Origin: Clostridia bacterium | GTDB lineage: Bacteria > Bacillota_A > Clostridia > Christensenellales > Aristaeellaceae | Direction of reading: 5' to 3' | Length of the DNA stretch: 44,043 nt | Assembly (NCBI GenBank): GCA_017938645.1 | Contig: JAGBBE010000143.1 | Span: 1-44,043 of the forward strand | Part shown: in pieces, positions 16,492 to 24,915 of the stretch | How the letters are laid out: every line of letters starts with the position of its first letter | Position numbering within the stretch: the stretch's first letter is position 1 | Translations under genes and position numbers: made by a program | The notes under the pieces: model-generated | Database searches by the model: none | What the model was told of the DNA's origin: nothing | What the model saw: the letters and a program-made list of their open reading frames with translations, nothing else

Positions 16492-18312
16492 TTATTCCTG
16501 ATCCGGCGCGGTGAGCATGGGACGCAGCTCCATGCCCTTGGAAAGGTTTCCGTCAATCCTGAGCTGGCCGGTCATGTACAGCTTGTCAAAGCTCACAGTT
16601 CCCTTGGCCATGCCCAGCAGATGGTCGAAATTGGCTGTGACGTAGGCGTCTGCCTTCTCCAGCGTATGCGGATAGAAGTGGATGCCCGCATAGTCGAAAG
16701 TGATGCTCATGCGGCCATTGGCGCGTCCCGTCATCCTGATTTCGATGCTGCGGTGATAATCGACCTGGAATGCGTCGATGAAGCGCTTGCGGTTCTCGGC
16801 GTCCACGGCGGTGTAGGCCTCGCAGAGCTGCTTGTAGGCTTCCTCAAAGCTCAGTAGATCGCCGTGCTGCTCGTCGGAAATTTCAGAGTACATGCGCTGA
16901 TAGCGCTGGGCGCTCTTGGTCCAGGAGAAGTCCTTTTCCATGCAGCGGCGGCGAATAACCTGGAAGGTTTCGTGATCGGCAAAGTACACCTTCAGCGCCT
17001 GCTGAATGGCCAGGAAAAGCTCGCGGCCGTTGTAGGGAGAGAAAGCGAAGCCGTCGCCCACGCCGTCAAAGTAACGGAAGGGTCGCACAGAATCCTTCAG
17101 GCCGCCGGTTTCATGGACAATCGGTACGGTGCCGTAGCGCATGGCCATCATCTGGCTCAAACCGCAAGGCTCGAAGCGGGAAGGCATGAGGTAGAAGTCA
17201 GCGCCTGCAAAAACCTGGCTTGCCAGATGCTCGTTGTAGTTGCTGGAGAAACCGAACTGCTCCGGCCAGCGTTTGCGGCACTCCTCGAAGTAGTCGATGT
17301 ACTGCTGGTCGCCCTGACCGTAGACGATGATCTGCACGCCCAGATCCATCAGGCCCGGCAGAATCTGCTTGATCAGTTCGATACCCTTCTGCTCAACCAG
17401 ACGTGCAACGGATACGAGCAGCGGCCACTTGCTCTCTTCATACAGGCCGAACTTGTGCTGGATAAAGCGCTTGCACTCGTCCTTGCCGCGCATGTCGTCT
17501 GCTGTAAAGGAGGCGGGCAGACGGGCGTCCTTCTCAGGATCGTAGAGATCCATGTCGATGCCGTTAAGGATGCCGCGCAGCTTGTGGTCGGTCAGCTCAA
17601 CCACGCCATGCAGACCTGCGCCGAATTCGGGCCGGTGCAGCTCGCGGGCATAGGTGGCGGAAACGGTGGTCACGGCGTCGGCCATGAGCATGGCGCCCTT
17701 CATCAGGTTGATGTCGCGGCGGCCTTCAAATTCGTAGCCCAGTCCACCGTCGTACCAGCCCCAGGGCAGATCGAAGGTATCAGCCAGCTCGTTTTCGCCA
17801 AACTGTCCCTGATAGGCGATGTTGTGAATGGTATAGACGGTTTTGATGCGGCGAAGATCCTCGCGCCAGATCTGATCGTTTTTGAGATAGATGATTGCCA
17901 GTGCAGTTTCCCAGTCGTTGCAGTGCAGGATCTCGGGCACAAAGTCCAGCTTGTCCAGCATTTCGATAACCACGCGGCAGAACCACGCAAAGCGGCGCTT
18001 GTCGTCGTCATAGCCGTACAGCTTCGGACGCATGAAGAACTCTTCGTTGTCCACGAACCACACGGTTACGCCGTGCAGCTCGCCGCGCCACAAGCCGCAG
18101 TACAGATCAGAAGCGCCCAGACGCACGGTGGTTTCCATGACGAAAGTGAGCTGATCCTGAAAGCGCTCCTTTACGCACTGATACATGGGCGTAATGAGAG
18201 CGATTTCGTTTCCAGCCTCTTTCAGAGCGGGCGGAAGGGAATACGCAACATCCGCCAGGCCGCCGGATTTGGAAAACGGTGCACATTCGCTGGTGACAAA
18301 CAGGATTTTCAT
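16492..18312 (-). CDS. glgA: Glycogen synthase GlgA with C-terminal SCP2-like domain
   Basis: GT5 family ADP-glucose:glycogen glucosyltransferase. The N-terminal MKILFVTSECAPFSKSGGLADV holds the ADP-glucose-binding KSGGL. SRFEPCGLSQMMAMRYGTVP and ETGGL are in the C-terminal Rossmann domain, and the synthase ends near residue 478 (FSWTKSAQRYQRMY). Another 128 residues follow; about 515-600 (GRMSITFDYAG, FDHLLGMAKGTVSFDKLYM, TGQLRIDGNLSKGMEL) resemble an SCP2 sterol-carrier domain. Ordinary GlgA is about 480 residues. Start 18312 has GGGAGGAAATC before it; a GTG 15 bases upstream is less likely. It may share transcription with the MGT gene 50 bases upstream. Confidence 0.95.
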   Translation of the reverse strand: MKILFVTSECAPFSKSGGLADVAYSLPPALKEAGNEIALITPMYQCVKERFQDQLTFVMETTVRLGASDLYCGLWRGELHGVTVWFVDNEEFFMRPKLYGYDDDKRRFAWFCRVVIEMLDKLDFVPEILHCNDWETALAIIYLKNDQIWREDLRRIKTVYTIHNIAYQGQFGENELADTFDLPWGWYDGGLGYEFEGRRDINLMKGAMLMADAVTTVSATYARELHRPEFGAGLHGVVELTDHKLRGILNGIDMDLYDPEKDARLPASFTADDMRGKDECKRFIQHKFGLYEESKWPLLVSVARLVEQKGIELIKQILPGLMDLGVQIIVYGQGDQQYIDYFEECRKRWPEQFGFSSNYNEHLASQVFAGADFYLMPSRFEPCGLSQMMAMRYGTVPIVHETGGLKDSVRPFRYFDGVGDGFAFSPYNGRELFLAIQQALKVYFADHETFQVIRRRCMEKDFSWTKSAQRYQRMYSEISDEQHGDLLSFEEAYKQLCEAYTAVDAENRKRFIDAFQVDYHRSIEIRMTGRANGRMSITFDYAGIHFYPHTLEKADAYVTANFDHLLGMAKGTVSFDKLYMTGQLRIDGNLSKGMELRPMLTAPDQE

Positions 18313-18362
18313 ATGATTTCCTCCCACGCATGGTTTGCGGAATTTTCCTAATTATATGTAGC

Positions 18363-19538
18363 TTACACCCGATCGGATACAAAGTCAATAACTGCCTGCG
18401 CTGCGCGTGCGCAGCCGCCCTCAGCGCGTACGCTGGATGACAGAACCTTCGCCTGTTTTCGGGCGTTTTCATCGCTGAGCAGACGGAGGATACCTTCGCG
18501 CAGACTGTCTGCAGTCACGTCCTGACGCATAAGCACGCCGCTTGCCGCGCCCAGCTCCCTGAGCCTTCCCGCCGTGAAGACCTGCTCCTCCATCTGCGGC
18601 AGGCACAGACAGGGCACGCCGTGATACATGGCCTCCATCACGCTGCCGGTTCCGGCGTGGGTGATGAAAAAGTCGGCATGGCGCAGCACTTCCAGCTGCG
18701 GCGTGAAGCGCATGAGCGTTACATTTTCGGGAATTTCGCCCAATTCTTCGGTGCGAATGCTCTTTCCGATGGAGCAGAGCACGTTGATGTCCAGCTCCCG
18801 GACCGCCGGGAACAGCATGCGGTAGAAATCCGGCCAGTTGTTGAACAGCGATCCCAGCGACGTGTAGAGAAGCGGTTTGCCGTTTTCGGGCGGCGTCCAG
18901 CAGTCATCGCCGGAGCGCGGCGCAATCTGCGCGCCGGCAAACAGGAAATCATCGCCGAACTGTCCCGGCTGAAGCGAACGGGAAAGTGCGCAGATGTTCA
19001 GTTCCGCCGTGCCTTCGAAGATTTCTGCAGGCGTAAGAAGCTTTCCGCCGAATTGCTGATGGAATTCCTCAGCCATCTGCGCAGCCGCTTCACGTGCGGG
19101 ACTGCCGGGATACTCCGGCCATGTGCGGAAAATCGAAAAATCACGGCCCGGAGCATAGCTGGAAAAGAACATCACCAGAGGGATATCCAGCTTCCATGCA
19201 GCCAGACGGCCTGCCAGCGCCAGCGCATCAGAGATAATCACATCAGGCCGGTTCTGTTCAAGTCCGGACATGACAGCATCCAGCTTTTCTTTGGCCTGTC
19301 CCAGAAATACCAGCGGAATCACAGCCAGAAATTCTTCGCGTCCCATGTAAGGGTTGGAATAGCATTCCGTAACCTCCGGGAAAACGCAGAATTTTGCACC
19401 GGTGAATTCGACCTGCTCCCGGAACGATTCCGGCGCATAGTAGTCGACCTCCACGCCGCGTTTTACCAGCTCTGTGACCATCGGAAGAGAAGAGAGAATA
19501 TGTCCGCCCGCGCCTACGGGAATGTATGCGGCTTTCAT
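18363..19538 (-). CDS. MGT/UGT-type (GT1) glycosyltransferase
   Basis: A 391-residue GT-B glycosyltransferase of the UDP-glucuronosyl/macrolide transferase type. The N-terminus MKAAYIPVGAGGHILSSLP holds the glycine-rich acceptor-side loop. The sugar-nucleotide site near residue 300 reads THAGTGSVMEAMYHGVPCLC. Such enzymes glycosylate small hydrophobic acceptors or macrolides using UDP-sugars; the acceptor here is unknown. Start 19538 is set by AGGAGGATCCCAC; the longer open frame has no better signal. It lies upstream of glgA on the same strand and is divergent from the flavoprotein gene. Confidence 0.87.
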   Translation of the reverse strand: MKAAYIPVGAGGHILSSLPMVTELVKRGVEVDYYAPESFREQVEFTGAKFCVFPEVTECYSNPYMGREEFLAVIPLVFLGQAKEKLDAVMSGLEQNRPDVIISDALALAGRLAAWKLDIPLVMFFSSYAPGRDFSIFRTWPEYPGSPAREAAAQMAEEFHQQFGGKLLTPAEIFEGTAELNICALSRSLQPGQFGDDFLFAGAQIAPRSGDDCWTPPENGKPLLYTSLGSLFNNWPDFYRMLFPAVRELDINVLCSIGKSIRTEELGEIPENVTLMRFTPQLEVLRHADFFITHAGTGSVMEAMYHGVPCLCLPQMEEQVFTAGRLRELGAASGVLMRQDVTADSLREGILRLLSDENARKQAKVLSSSVRAEGGCARAAQAVIDFVSDRV

Positions 19539-19634
19539 GTGGGATCCTCCTGAGGAAGATTGTTGCATAGTGAATATATTTGCTATCCGAGGGTCTTTTC
19601 CCTGCAAAGAGGAGGTAGGATTTGGATTTCGTCC

Positions 19635-19664
19635 TTGACAGGAAACGATTGCAGGCGATATCAT
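19635..19664 (+). promoter_or_regulatory. Promoter of the double flavodoxin-fold gene
   Basis: TTGACA (19635-19640), an 18-base spacer and TATCAT (19659-19664), 43 bases before the ATG at 19708. Confidence 0.75.
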
Positions 19665-19707
19665 AGAAACATCAAATGCGTGTAAAATGTCAAAGGAGCC
19701 TTACTAT

Positions 19708-21051
19708 ATGAATATCCTCGTCCTCAACGGCAGCCCCAAAGGCCAGTACAGCATTACGCTGCAGACAGTCCTGTATCTGCAGAAGCTTTACCCGGAGCAC
19801 AGCTTTGATTTTCTTCACGTCGGCCAGCGCATCAAGGCGCTTGAAAAGGATTTTGCTCCGGCTGAAGAGGCCATCCGCAGGGCGGACGTGCTGCTGTTTG
19901 CCTATCCGGTGTATACGTTTATTGCGCCCTGTCAGCTGCACCGCTTTATTGAGCTGATGAAAGAACATGGAGTGGATGTGAAGGGCAAGTATGCTTCGCA
20001 GATCACCACCTCCAAGCATTTTTACGATGTGACTGCTCATAACTACGTCCGCGACAACTGTCAGGACATGCAGATGAAATATCTGCGCGGCCTGTCCGCC
20101 GATATGGACGACCTGCTTACACAGAAGGGTCAGACGGAGGCAAGGCATTTCTTCGAACATCTGCTGTGGCAGATCAAAAACGGCCACGCTGAACCGGTTC
20201 TCTATTGCCCCTTGGAAGCAAAACGGATGCCGGTTGCTGTTCCCAAACAGGAAACGCAGGAAAAACAGGGCGATGTGGTGGTTGTGACCGACCTCGTCGA
20301 AGATGATCTGCAGCTCAAAGCCATGATCGACCGCTTCTGCGCTGTGCTGCCCCTTAGGACGCGCGTGGTCAATCTGCGCGAATATCCCTTCAAAGGCGGC
20401 TGCCTTGGCTGCTTCAACTGCGCCGCGGATGGCAAATGCATCTACAAGGACGGCTTCGACAGCTTCCTGCGCGAAAAGATCCAGACCGCTCAGGCCATTG
20501 TGTACGCCTTCACCATCCGCGATCATTCCATGGGTGCGCTGTTCAAGATGTATGACGACCGCCAGTTCTGCAACGGCCACCGCACCGTGACCGTGGGCAT
20601 GCCGGTGGGCTATCTCATCAGCGGCAATTATGCGGAGGAAACCAATCTGCAGACCGTGCTCGAAGGCCGCGCGCAGGTGGGATGCAATCCGCTGATGGGC
20701 ATTGCGACGGACGAAACCGATCCCGATACGATGATTGACCGCCTGGCTGCGTCCCTGGTCTATGCGCTGGACAAAAAAATCACCCGGCCGCAGAATTTCT
20801 ACGGCGTAGGCGGCATGAAGATTTTCCGTGATCTGATCTATCAGATGCAGGGCATGATGAAAGCCGATCACCGCTTCTACAAGGCTCACGGTCACTACGA
20901 TTTCCCGCAGAAAAACAAGGGCCTGATCCTCAAGATGTATCTTGTAGGCGCGCTGATTTCTTCGCCCAAAATCAAGGCGAAAATGGGCAACGCCATGAAC
21001 GAGGGCATGCTCGCGCCGTACAAGAAGCTCCTGGACAGCATTCAGAAATAA
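19708..21051 (+). CDS. Double flavodoxin-fold NAD(P)H-dependent flavoprotein
   Basis: 447 residues with two NADPH-FMN-reductase-like domains. The N-terminal one (about 1-180) starts MNILVLNGSPKGQYSITLQT, a typical FMN phosphate loop, followed by LLFAYPVYTF. The second (about 200-350) begins DVVVVTDLVEDD and has a cysteine cluster GGCLGCFNCAADGKC, like iron-sulfur flavoproteins, then QAIVYAFTIRDHSMGALFKM. The C-terminal 90 residues are basic and partly hydrophobic. It is probably a cytosolic redox protein; the substrate is unknown. The start is chosen because AAGGAG lies 9 bases upstream; the ATG at 19687 lacks an RBS. Confidence 0.82.
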   Translation: MNILVLNGSPKGQYSITLQTVLYLQKLYPEHSFDFLHVGQRIKALEKDFAPAEEAIRRADVLLFAYPVYTFIAPCQLHRFIELMKEHGVDVKGKYASQITTSKHFYDVTAHNYVRDNCQDMQMKYLRGLSADMDDLLTQKGQTEARHFFEHLLWQIKNGHAEPVLYCPLEAKRMPVAVPKQETQEKQGDVVVVTDLVEDDLQLKAMIDRFCAVLPLRTRVVNLREYPFKGGCLGCFNCAADGKCIYKDGFDSFLREKIQTAQAIVYAFTIRDHSMGALFKMYDDRQFCNGHRTVTVGMPVGYLISGNYAEETNLQTVLEGRAQVGCNPLMGIATDETDPDTMIDRLAASLVYALDKKITRPQNFYGVGGMKIFRDLIYQMQGMMKADHRFYKAHGHYDFPQKNKGLILKMYLVGALISSPKIKAKMGNAMNEGMLAPYKKLLDSIQK

Positions 21052-21054
21052 GCA

Positions 21055-21082
21055 AAAGGGACGGAGTTTGATCCGTCCCTTT
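21055..21082. terminator. Bidirectional terminator
   Basis: AAAGGGACGGA and TCCGTCCCTTT form an 11-pair stem with a six-base loop between the convergent flavoprotein and sdpI genes. Confidence 0.85.
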
Positions 21083-21086
21083 GATA

Positions 21087-21749
21087 TTACAGCTTTCCTT
21101 CTTTTTCAAGTTTGCGGTACAGCCGCCAGCTGTACACAGTCGGGATGATAACGGTGAGAAGAATGCCGATTGCAAGACTGGCGCCGCACCAGTAAGAGGC
21201 CTTTTCACCGCTGAACGCGCCGATGATGCTGCACAGAACCATCACAGCGCCGCCGATCACAGCGGTAAAGCCCTGAAGACGATGGGTTTTGTTCCAGACG
21301 GTTTCGTTTTTCAGCGTCCAGTAAACGCGCAGTCCCAGATGACGGTTGTGGCTGATCTTGCCCATGTAGTTGCCCATGAACGCGAACAAGGCGCCCAGAA
21401 CGCCGGTAATGGCGCACATGAAAGGCGCGCCCAAGCGGGAGGCGTTCTCCTGAAAGGGCATGAGAATCCACATCACAGGAACGAAAACCAGCGCAATGAC
21501 CGGAACGAGCTTTTCCTCCATTTTGCGGTTGGGATGATCCGCATGCCTGCGGCGGACGAATTCAAAAACGGTCAGGATGATCAGCGGAATGACGCCGAAG
21601 AAGGCATAGACCCATTTGCTGCCCCAGCTGTCCGCTTCACCGGCAAAGTTGTAATGCGTGGGCACGGTGTCAGGAAGCAGAACAACCGTGCAGTAAACCA
21701 TGGCAAGAGCGCTGATAACGGCAAGAACCCAGGCAATTTTACGAATCAT
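21087..21749 (-). CDS. sdpI: SdpI family membrane immunity protein
   Basis: 220-residue membrane protein with about six hydrophobic helices. The N-terminal DUF1648 part reads TVPTHYNFAGEADSWGSKW. The SdpI part shows NYMGKISHNRHLGLRVYWTL, KNETVWNKTHRLQGF and a final helix. In B. subtilis SdpI protects against the SdpC cannibalism toxin and also relays a signal to SdpR. The start overlaps the sdpR stop by four bases, so the two are coupled. No SdpC-like toxin gene is seen in this window. Confidence 0.9.
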   Translation of the reverse strand: MIRKIAWVLAVISALAMVYCTVVLLPDTVPTHYNFAGEADSWGSKWVYAFFGVIPLIILTVFEFVRRRHADHPNRKMEEKLVPVIALVFVPVMWILMPFQENASRLGAPFMCAITGVLGALFAFMGNYMGKISHNRHLGLRVYWTLKNETVWNKTHRLQGFTAVIGGAVMVLCSIIGAFSGEKASYWCGASLAIGILLTVIIPTVYSWRLYRKLEKEGKL

Positions 21750-22015
21750 ATTTCCTCCTCGCGGTGAGCCAGGCTGCTCACCAACTGCAAAATTTCTTCA
21801 AAAACCGAGATGTTAAGTGTGTAAACGATATTCTGTCCGTGCTTTTGTGCCCTGACCAGCTCCGCCTGCTTGAGAATGCTCAGATGGTGGCTGATGGACG
21901 GCTTGGTCATATTAAACTGCTCGGCAATTTCACCGGCATTGAGATCCTGCGCTTTGAGCAAGGTCAGGATCTTTCTGCGTGTCGGATCAGCCAGAGCGCT
22001 CCATACGTCACCCAA
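21746..22015 (-). CDS. sdpR: SdpR-like ArsR family repressor (TTG start)
   Basis: 89-residue winged-helix regulator: DVWSALADPTRRKILTLL, AGEIAEQFNMTKPSISHHLS (recognition helix) and GQNIVYTLN (wing), close to B. subtilis SdpR. The start is TTG at 22015, supported by GGAGG 7 bases upstream and by the SdpR-like N-terminus; no in-frame ATG lies near. The metal-binding cysteines of classical ArsR are absent. It likely represses its own operon by binding the dyad at 22041-22062. Confidence 0.9.
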   Translation of the reverse strand: MGDVWSALADPTRRKILTLLKAQDLNAGEIAEQFNMTKPSISHHLSILKQAELVRAQKHGQNIVYTLNISVFEEILQLVSSLAHREEEI

Positions 22016-22040
22016 AAGAATGCCTCCTTCGATAATTAGT

Positions 22041-22062
22041 TAATTAGACAATCATCTAATTA
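22041..22062. promoter_or_regulatory. Probable SdpR operator
   Basis: TAATTAGA, a six-base gap and TCTAATTA make a perfect 8+8 inverted repeat just downstream of the -10 of the sdpR promoter, covering the start of transcription. A further TAATTAG half-like copy lies alongside at 22033-22039. Confidence 0.75.
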
Positions 22063-22069
22063 TAAACAG

Positions 22070-22098
22070 AGTATATCAAACGATTGACAGAATGTCAA
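22070..22098 (-). promoter_or_regulatory. Promoter of sdpR-sdpI
   Basis: On the minus strand TTGACA (22093-22098), 17 bases, TATACT (22070-22075). The predicted start of transcription falls in or next to the inverted repeat at 22041-22062. Confidence 0.87.
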
Positions 22099-22139
22099 CA
22101 CCATTTTGGTCATAAACCAGTTTTCTTCAGGGAGAGCGC

Positions 22140-22177
22140 GAGAGGGATGCTTCTTTTGCAAAAGAAGCATCCCTCTC
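22140..22177. repeat. 38-base perfect palindrome
   Basis: A completely self-complementary 38-base stretch centred on TTTTGCAAAA, with arms GAGAGGGATGCTTC and GAAGCATCCCTCTC. There is no U-run after it, so terminator function is doubtful. It sits between the sdpR promoter and the xpaC promoter. The rest of 22099-22325 shows only the xpaC promoter. Confidence 0.85.
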
Positions 22178-22245
22178 ACCCCCTTCCATCATCAAATTCT
22201 AATGTATTTTTCAGACGCTCCAAAGCGGGTTTGAGGTTGATTTTC

Positions 22246-22274
22246 TTTTCAGGCAGGCAGAATTATGCTATAAT
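22246..22274 (+). promoter_or_regulatory. Probable extended -10 promoter of the xpaC operon
   Basis: TGCTATAAT (22266-22274) is a consensus extended -10. The -35 position (TTTTCA at 22246-22251, 17-base spacer) is weak. It is 51 bases before the xpaC start. Confidence 0.6.
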
Positions 22275-22325
22275 GCTAAACATGGAAGGAATGAATGGAT
22301 TCATAGCCTTCCGAAGGAGTTTGAA

Positions 22326-23135
22326 ATGAGCAAAAAGAAGCAGAATTACCGGACGAAAGGCATCGGGTCAGGCATTGTGGCTTTTGGCGCGGTGTTTGCG
22401 CTGTATTCGATGGTTTTCAAGCCGCACAGCCTCGGCGGCTTTGCGCTGGCGCTGGCGCTGAGCGGCTTTGTGGGCGCGGTGATCCGCATCATGGCACAGG
22501 GCCTGGATCTGAGCACGCCGCAGAAAACGCCGGAAAGCCTGAAGAAGGTGGAAAGCGAAACGGGCGATCCTCAGATTGACGAACTTTTGAGCCGCGGACG
22601 CGAGATGATTCAGGAGATCCGCAAGGAGAACGACCTGATTCCGGATTCGAGCCTGTCGGATAAGCTGGATCAGCTGGAAAACCAGTGTGCCGAGATTTTC
22701 CGCGTGGTGTATGACAAGCCGCACAAGGCATCGCAGATTAGGAAATTCATGGAGTATTACCTGCCCACGACGCTCAAAATGGTCAAGGGCTACCGGATGC
22801 TCGATGAGCGCGGTGTGAACGGAGCAGAGGCGTTGGCTGCTAAAAATCGCATCGATGATGCGCTGCTGGTGGTTTTACAGGGCTGCGCCAAGATGCTGGA
22901 TAAGCTCTATCAGGACGATGTGCTCGACCTGACCACCGACATCGACGTGCTGGAGCAGATGCTCAAACGCGACGGCCTTACGGAGAGCGAGCTGGAGCGC
23001 GCCGCCGCGCAGGCCAGAGAGGCTGCACGCATTGATGCAGAAGCCATGCGCATTGCCCGCGAACGTACCAAAGTAAGCCAGGAAACCACCTACTCTTCCA
23101 GCGGCTCGCATGCCGCCATGCATAAAAAACAGTAA
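22326..23135 (+). CDS. xpaC: XpaC family protein
   Basis: 269 residues. There is a basic N-terminus, two hydrophobic helices (about 14-57), then a helical cytoplasmic region with YDKPHKASQIRKFMEYYLPTTLKMVKGYRML, characteristic of the '5-bromo-4-chloroindolyl phosphate hydrolysis' XpaC family. Its biochemical role is not established; the family is nearly always next to TelA. RBS GAAGGAG. First gene of a four-gene unit, with telA 15 bases downstream. Confidence 0.88.
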   Translation: MSKKKQNYRTKGIGSGIVAFGAVFALYSMVFKPHSLGGFALALALSGFVGAVIRIMAQGLDLSTPQKTPESLKKVESETGDPQIDELLSRGREMIQEIRKENDLIPDSSLSDKLDQLENQCAEIFRVVYDKPHKASQIRKFMEYYLPTTLKMVKGYRMLDERGVNGAEALAAKNRIDDALLVVLQGCAKMLDKLYQDDVLDLTTDIDVLEQMLKRDGLTESELERAAAQAREAARIDAEAMRIARERTKVSQETTYSSSGSHAAMHKKQ

Positions 23136-23150
23136 CAGGAGGCCGGAAAC

Positions 23151-24344
23151 ATGACTGAAAACAAGCCCAACACCATCCCTGCTCTTACGCTGAACCCCGC
23201 CTCCATGGCGCAGGATCAGGCCGTGCTGGAGGAAACTGCACAGGCCATTGAAATGATTCCCCAGCCCAGCGCCAACGCCGCCGCGCAGGCCGCTGGCGAG
23301 GCCGTGGAACAGCTTGACGCCAATCTCACGCCCGAGGAACAGAAGGCCATTGAGGATTTCATCGGCCAGATTGACGTAAACAACACCGATCATGTGCTAT
23401 TGTTCGGCGCAGAGGCGCAGAAGAAAATCGCTGATTTTTCCGACAGCGCTCTGGCCACCGTGCGCACCAAGGACACTGGCGAGGTGGGCGATATGCTCGT
23501 CAAGCTGGTTGGCGAAATCAAGGGCTTCAATGAGTCCGCCGAGGAGCCCAAGGGCCTCGGACGCCTGTTCTGGAACGCCAAGAAGGCCGTCAGCGATATG
23601 AAGGACCGCTACGATGAGGTAGAGGTCAATGTGGATGAAATCGCCACCGCGCTGGAAAAACATCAGATTCAGCTGCTCAAGGATGTAGCGATGTTCAACC
23701 ATCTCTACGACATGAACAACGAGTATTTCCGCGAGCTGACCATGTACATCATCGCGGGTGAAAAGAAACTGGCACAGATCCGTGCCACCACGCTGCAAGA
23801 GCTCAAGGACAAGGCTGCCCAGAGCGGAGACGCCATGGATGCCCAGCGTGCCAATGACCTCGCCGCCAACTGCGACCGCTTCGAAAAGAAGATCCACGAC
23901 CTCAAGCTCACCCGCCAGGTGGCGCTGCAGATGGCTCCGCAGATCCGTCTTTTGCAGAACAACGACAGCCTGCTGGTGGAACGCATCCAGTCCACGCTGT
24001 CCAACACCCTGCCGCTGTGGAAGAGCCAGATGGTCATTGCCCTTGGCCTGCATCGCAGTCAGGAGGCGCTCAAGGCCCAGACCGCTGTGACCGATATGAC
24101 CAATGAACTGCTCAAGAAGAACGCTGAAAAGCTCAAAATGGGCACCATTGAAACCGCCCGCGAGGCCGAGCGCGGCATCATCGATCTGGAAACCCTCGTA
24201 TCCACCAACCAGAGTCTGATCGATACCATCAACGAGGTCATGGCCATTCAGGATGAGGGCCGCGCCAAGCGTCTGGATGCGGAAAAGCAGATGCTGACTA
24301 TGGAAGCCGAGCTCAAACGCAAGCTTCTGGAGCTCAGGCATTAA
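23151..24344 (+). CDS. telA: TelA family (toxic anion resistance-like) protein
   Basis: 397 residues, no signal peptide or membrane segment, highly helical. Family segments include RLFWNAKKAVSDMKDRYDEVEVNVDEIA, HLYDMNNEYFRELTMYIIAGEKKL and QMAPQIRLLQNNDSLLVERIQSTLSNTLPLWKSQMV. TelA proteins were first linked to tellurite resistance and are implicated more widely in envelope or antimicrobial stress. RBS AGGAGG. It sits between xpaC and the LemA-like gene, a recurrent pairing in Firmicutes. Confidence 0.92.
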   Translation: MTENKPNTIPALTLNPASMAQDQAVLEETAQAIEMIPQPSANAAAQAAGEAVEQLDANLTPEEQKAIEDFIGQIDVNNTDHVLLFGAEAQKKIADFSDSALATVRTKDTGEVGDMLVKLVGEIKGFNESAEEPKGLGRLFWNAKKAVSDMKDRYDEVEVNVDEIATALEKHQIQLLKDVAMFNHLYDMNNEYFRELTMYIIAGEKKLAQIRATTLQELKDKAAQSGDAMDAQRANDLAANCDRFEKKIHDLKLTRQVALQMAPQIRLLQNNDSLLVERIQSTLSNTLPLWKSQMVIALGLHRSQEALKAQTAVTDMTNELLKKNAEKLKMGTIETAREAERGIIDLETLVSTNQSLIDTINEVMAIQDEGRAKRLDAEKQMLTMEAELKRKLLELRH

Positions 24345-24359
24345 CGAAAGGAATAAAAA

Positions 24360-24902
24360 ATGAAATTTCGAATTCCAACGGCGCTGTGCGTGCTCATTGC
24401 ACTGGTGCTGGTGGCCTTTGGCCTGGTGTATGGTACCTGGAGCGGCTATCGCGAGGAACGCGCGCAGGTGGAAGGGCTCCTCACCATGGAGAACGGCCTG
24501 ATGGACGTGCTGGGCTATCGTGCGGCGGACGGACTGAACCTGTGCGTGGTGGCTGCACGCCACCTGCCGGCGACAGATGAAGATCTGCTGCAGCTGCAGG
24601 AGATGGCGCGCCGGCTGATGGAAGCATCCGAGGTACGGGCCTCCACTTCGCTGGATCACGCCGTTGCCGAGGCTTTTGCCGCAGTGAGCGATAAGCTGAA
24701 GGAGACTCCCAGCTTCCAGCAGAGCGAGCGTGACCAGCGCTATCTGGACATGCTTACGGCGGACCTGAATAGCCTGCTCGCAAGCGAGATCGTGAACACC
24801 TACAATCAGGCGGCAGCCGACTACAACAGTCAGCTCAATCAGCCGCTCATCGGCACGCTGGCCGCATGGCTCGGCATTGAAAAGTGCCCGCTGTACGAGT
24901 AA
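24360..24902 (+). CDS. LemA-like membrane-anchored protein
   Basis: 180 residues with one N-terminal membrane helix (about 8-29), followed by a helical extracytoplasmic domain. The layout matches the LemA family: YNQAAADYNSQLNQPLIGTLAAWLGIEKCPLYE at the C-terminus corresponds to the LemA YN..V..YN....P....A...G...F end. It is shorter and more divergent than typical LemA. It lies directly before a TPM-domain gene, the usual LemA partner. Function unknown. Confidence 0.75.
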   Translation: MKFRIPTALCVLIALVLVAFGLVYGTWSGYREERAQVEGLLTMENGLMDVLGYRAADGLNLCVVAARHLPATDEDLLQLQEMARRLMEASEVRASTSLDHAVAEAFAAVSDKLKETPSFQQSERDQRYLDMLTADLNSLLASEIVNTYNQAAADYNSQLNQPLIGTLAAWLGIEKCPLYE

Positions 24903-24915
24903 GGAGGCTGGAAAG

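Noticed and set aside
16864..18351. A 495-codon plus-strand frame opposite glgA
   Set aside because: Antisense shadow; glgA on the other strand has full family motifs.
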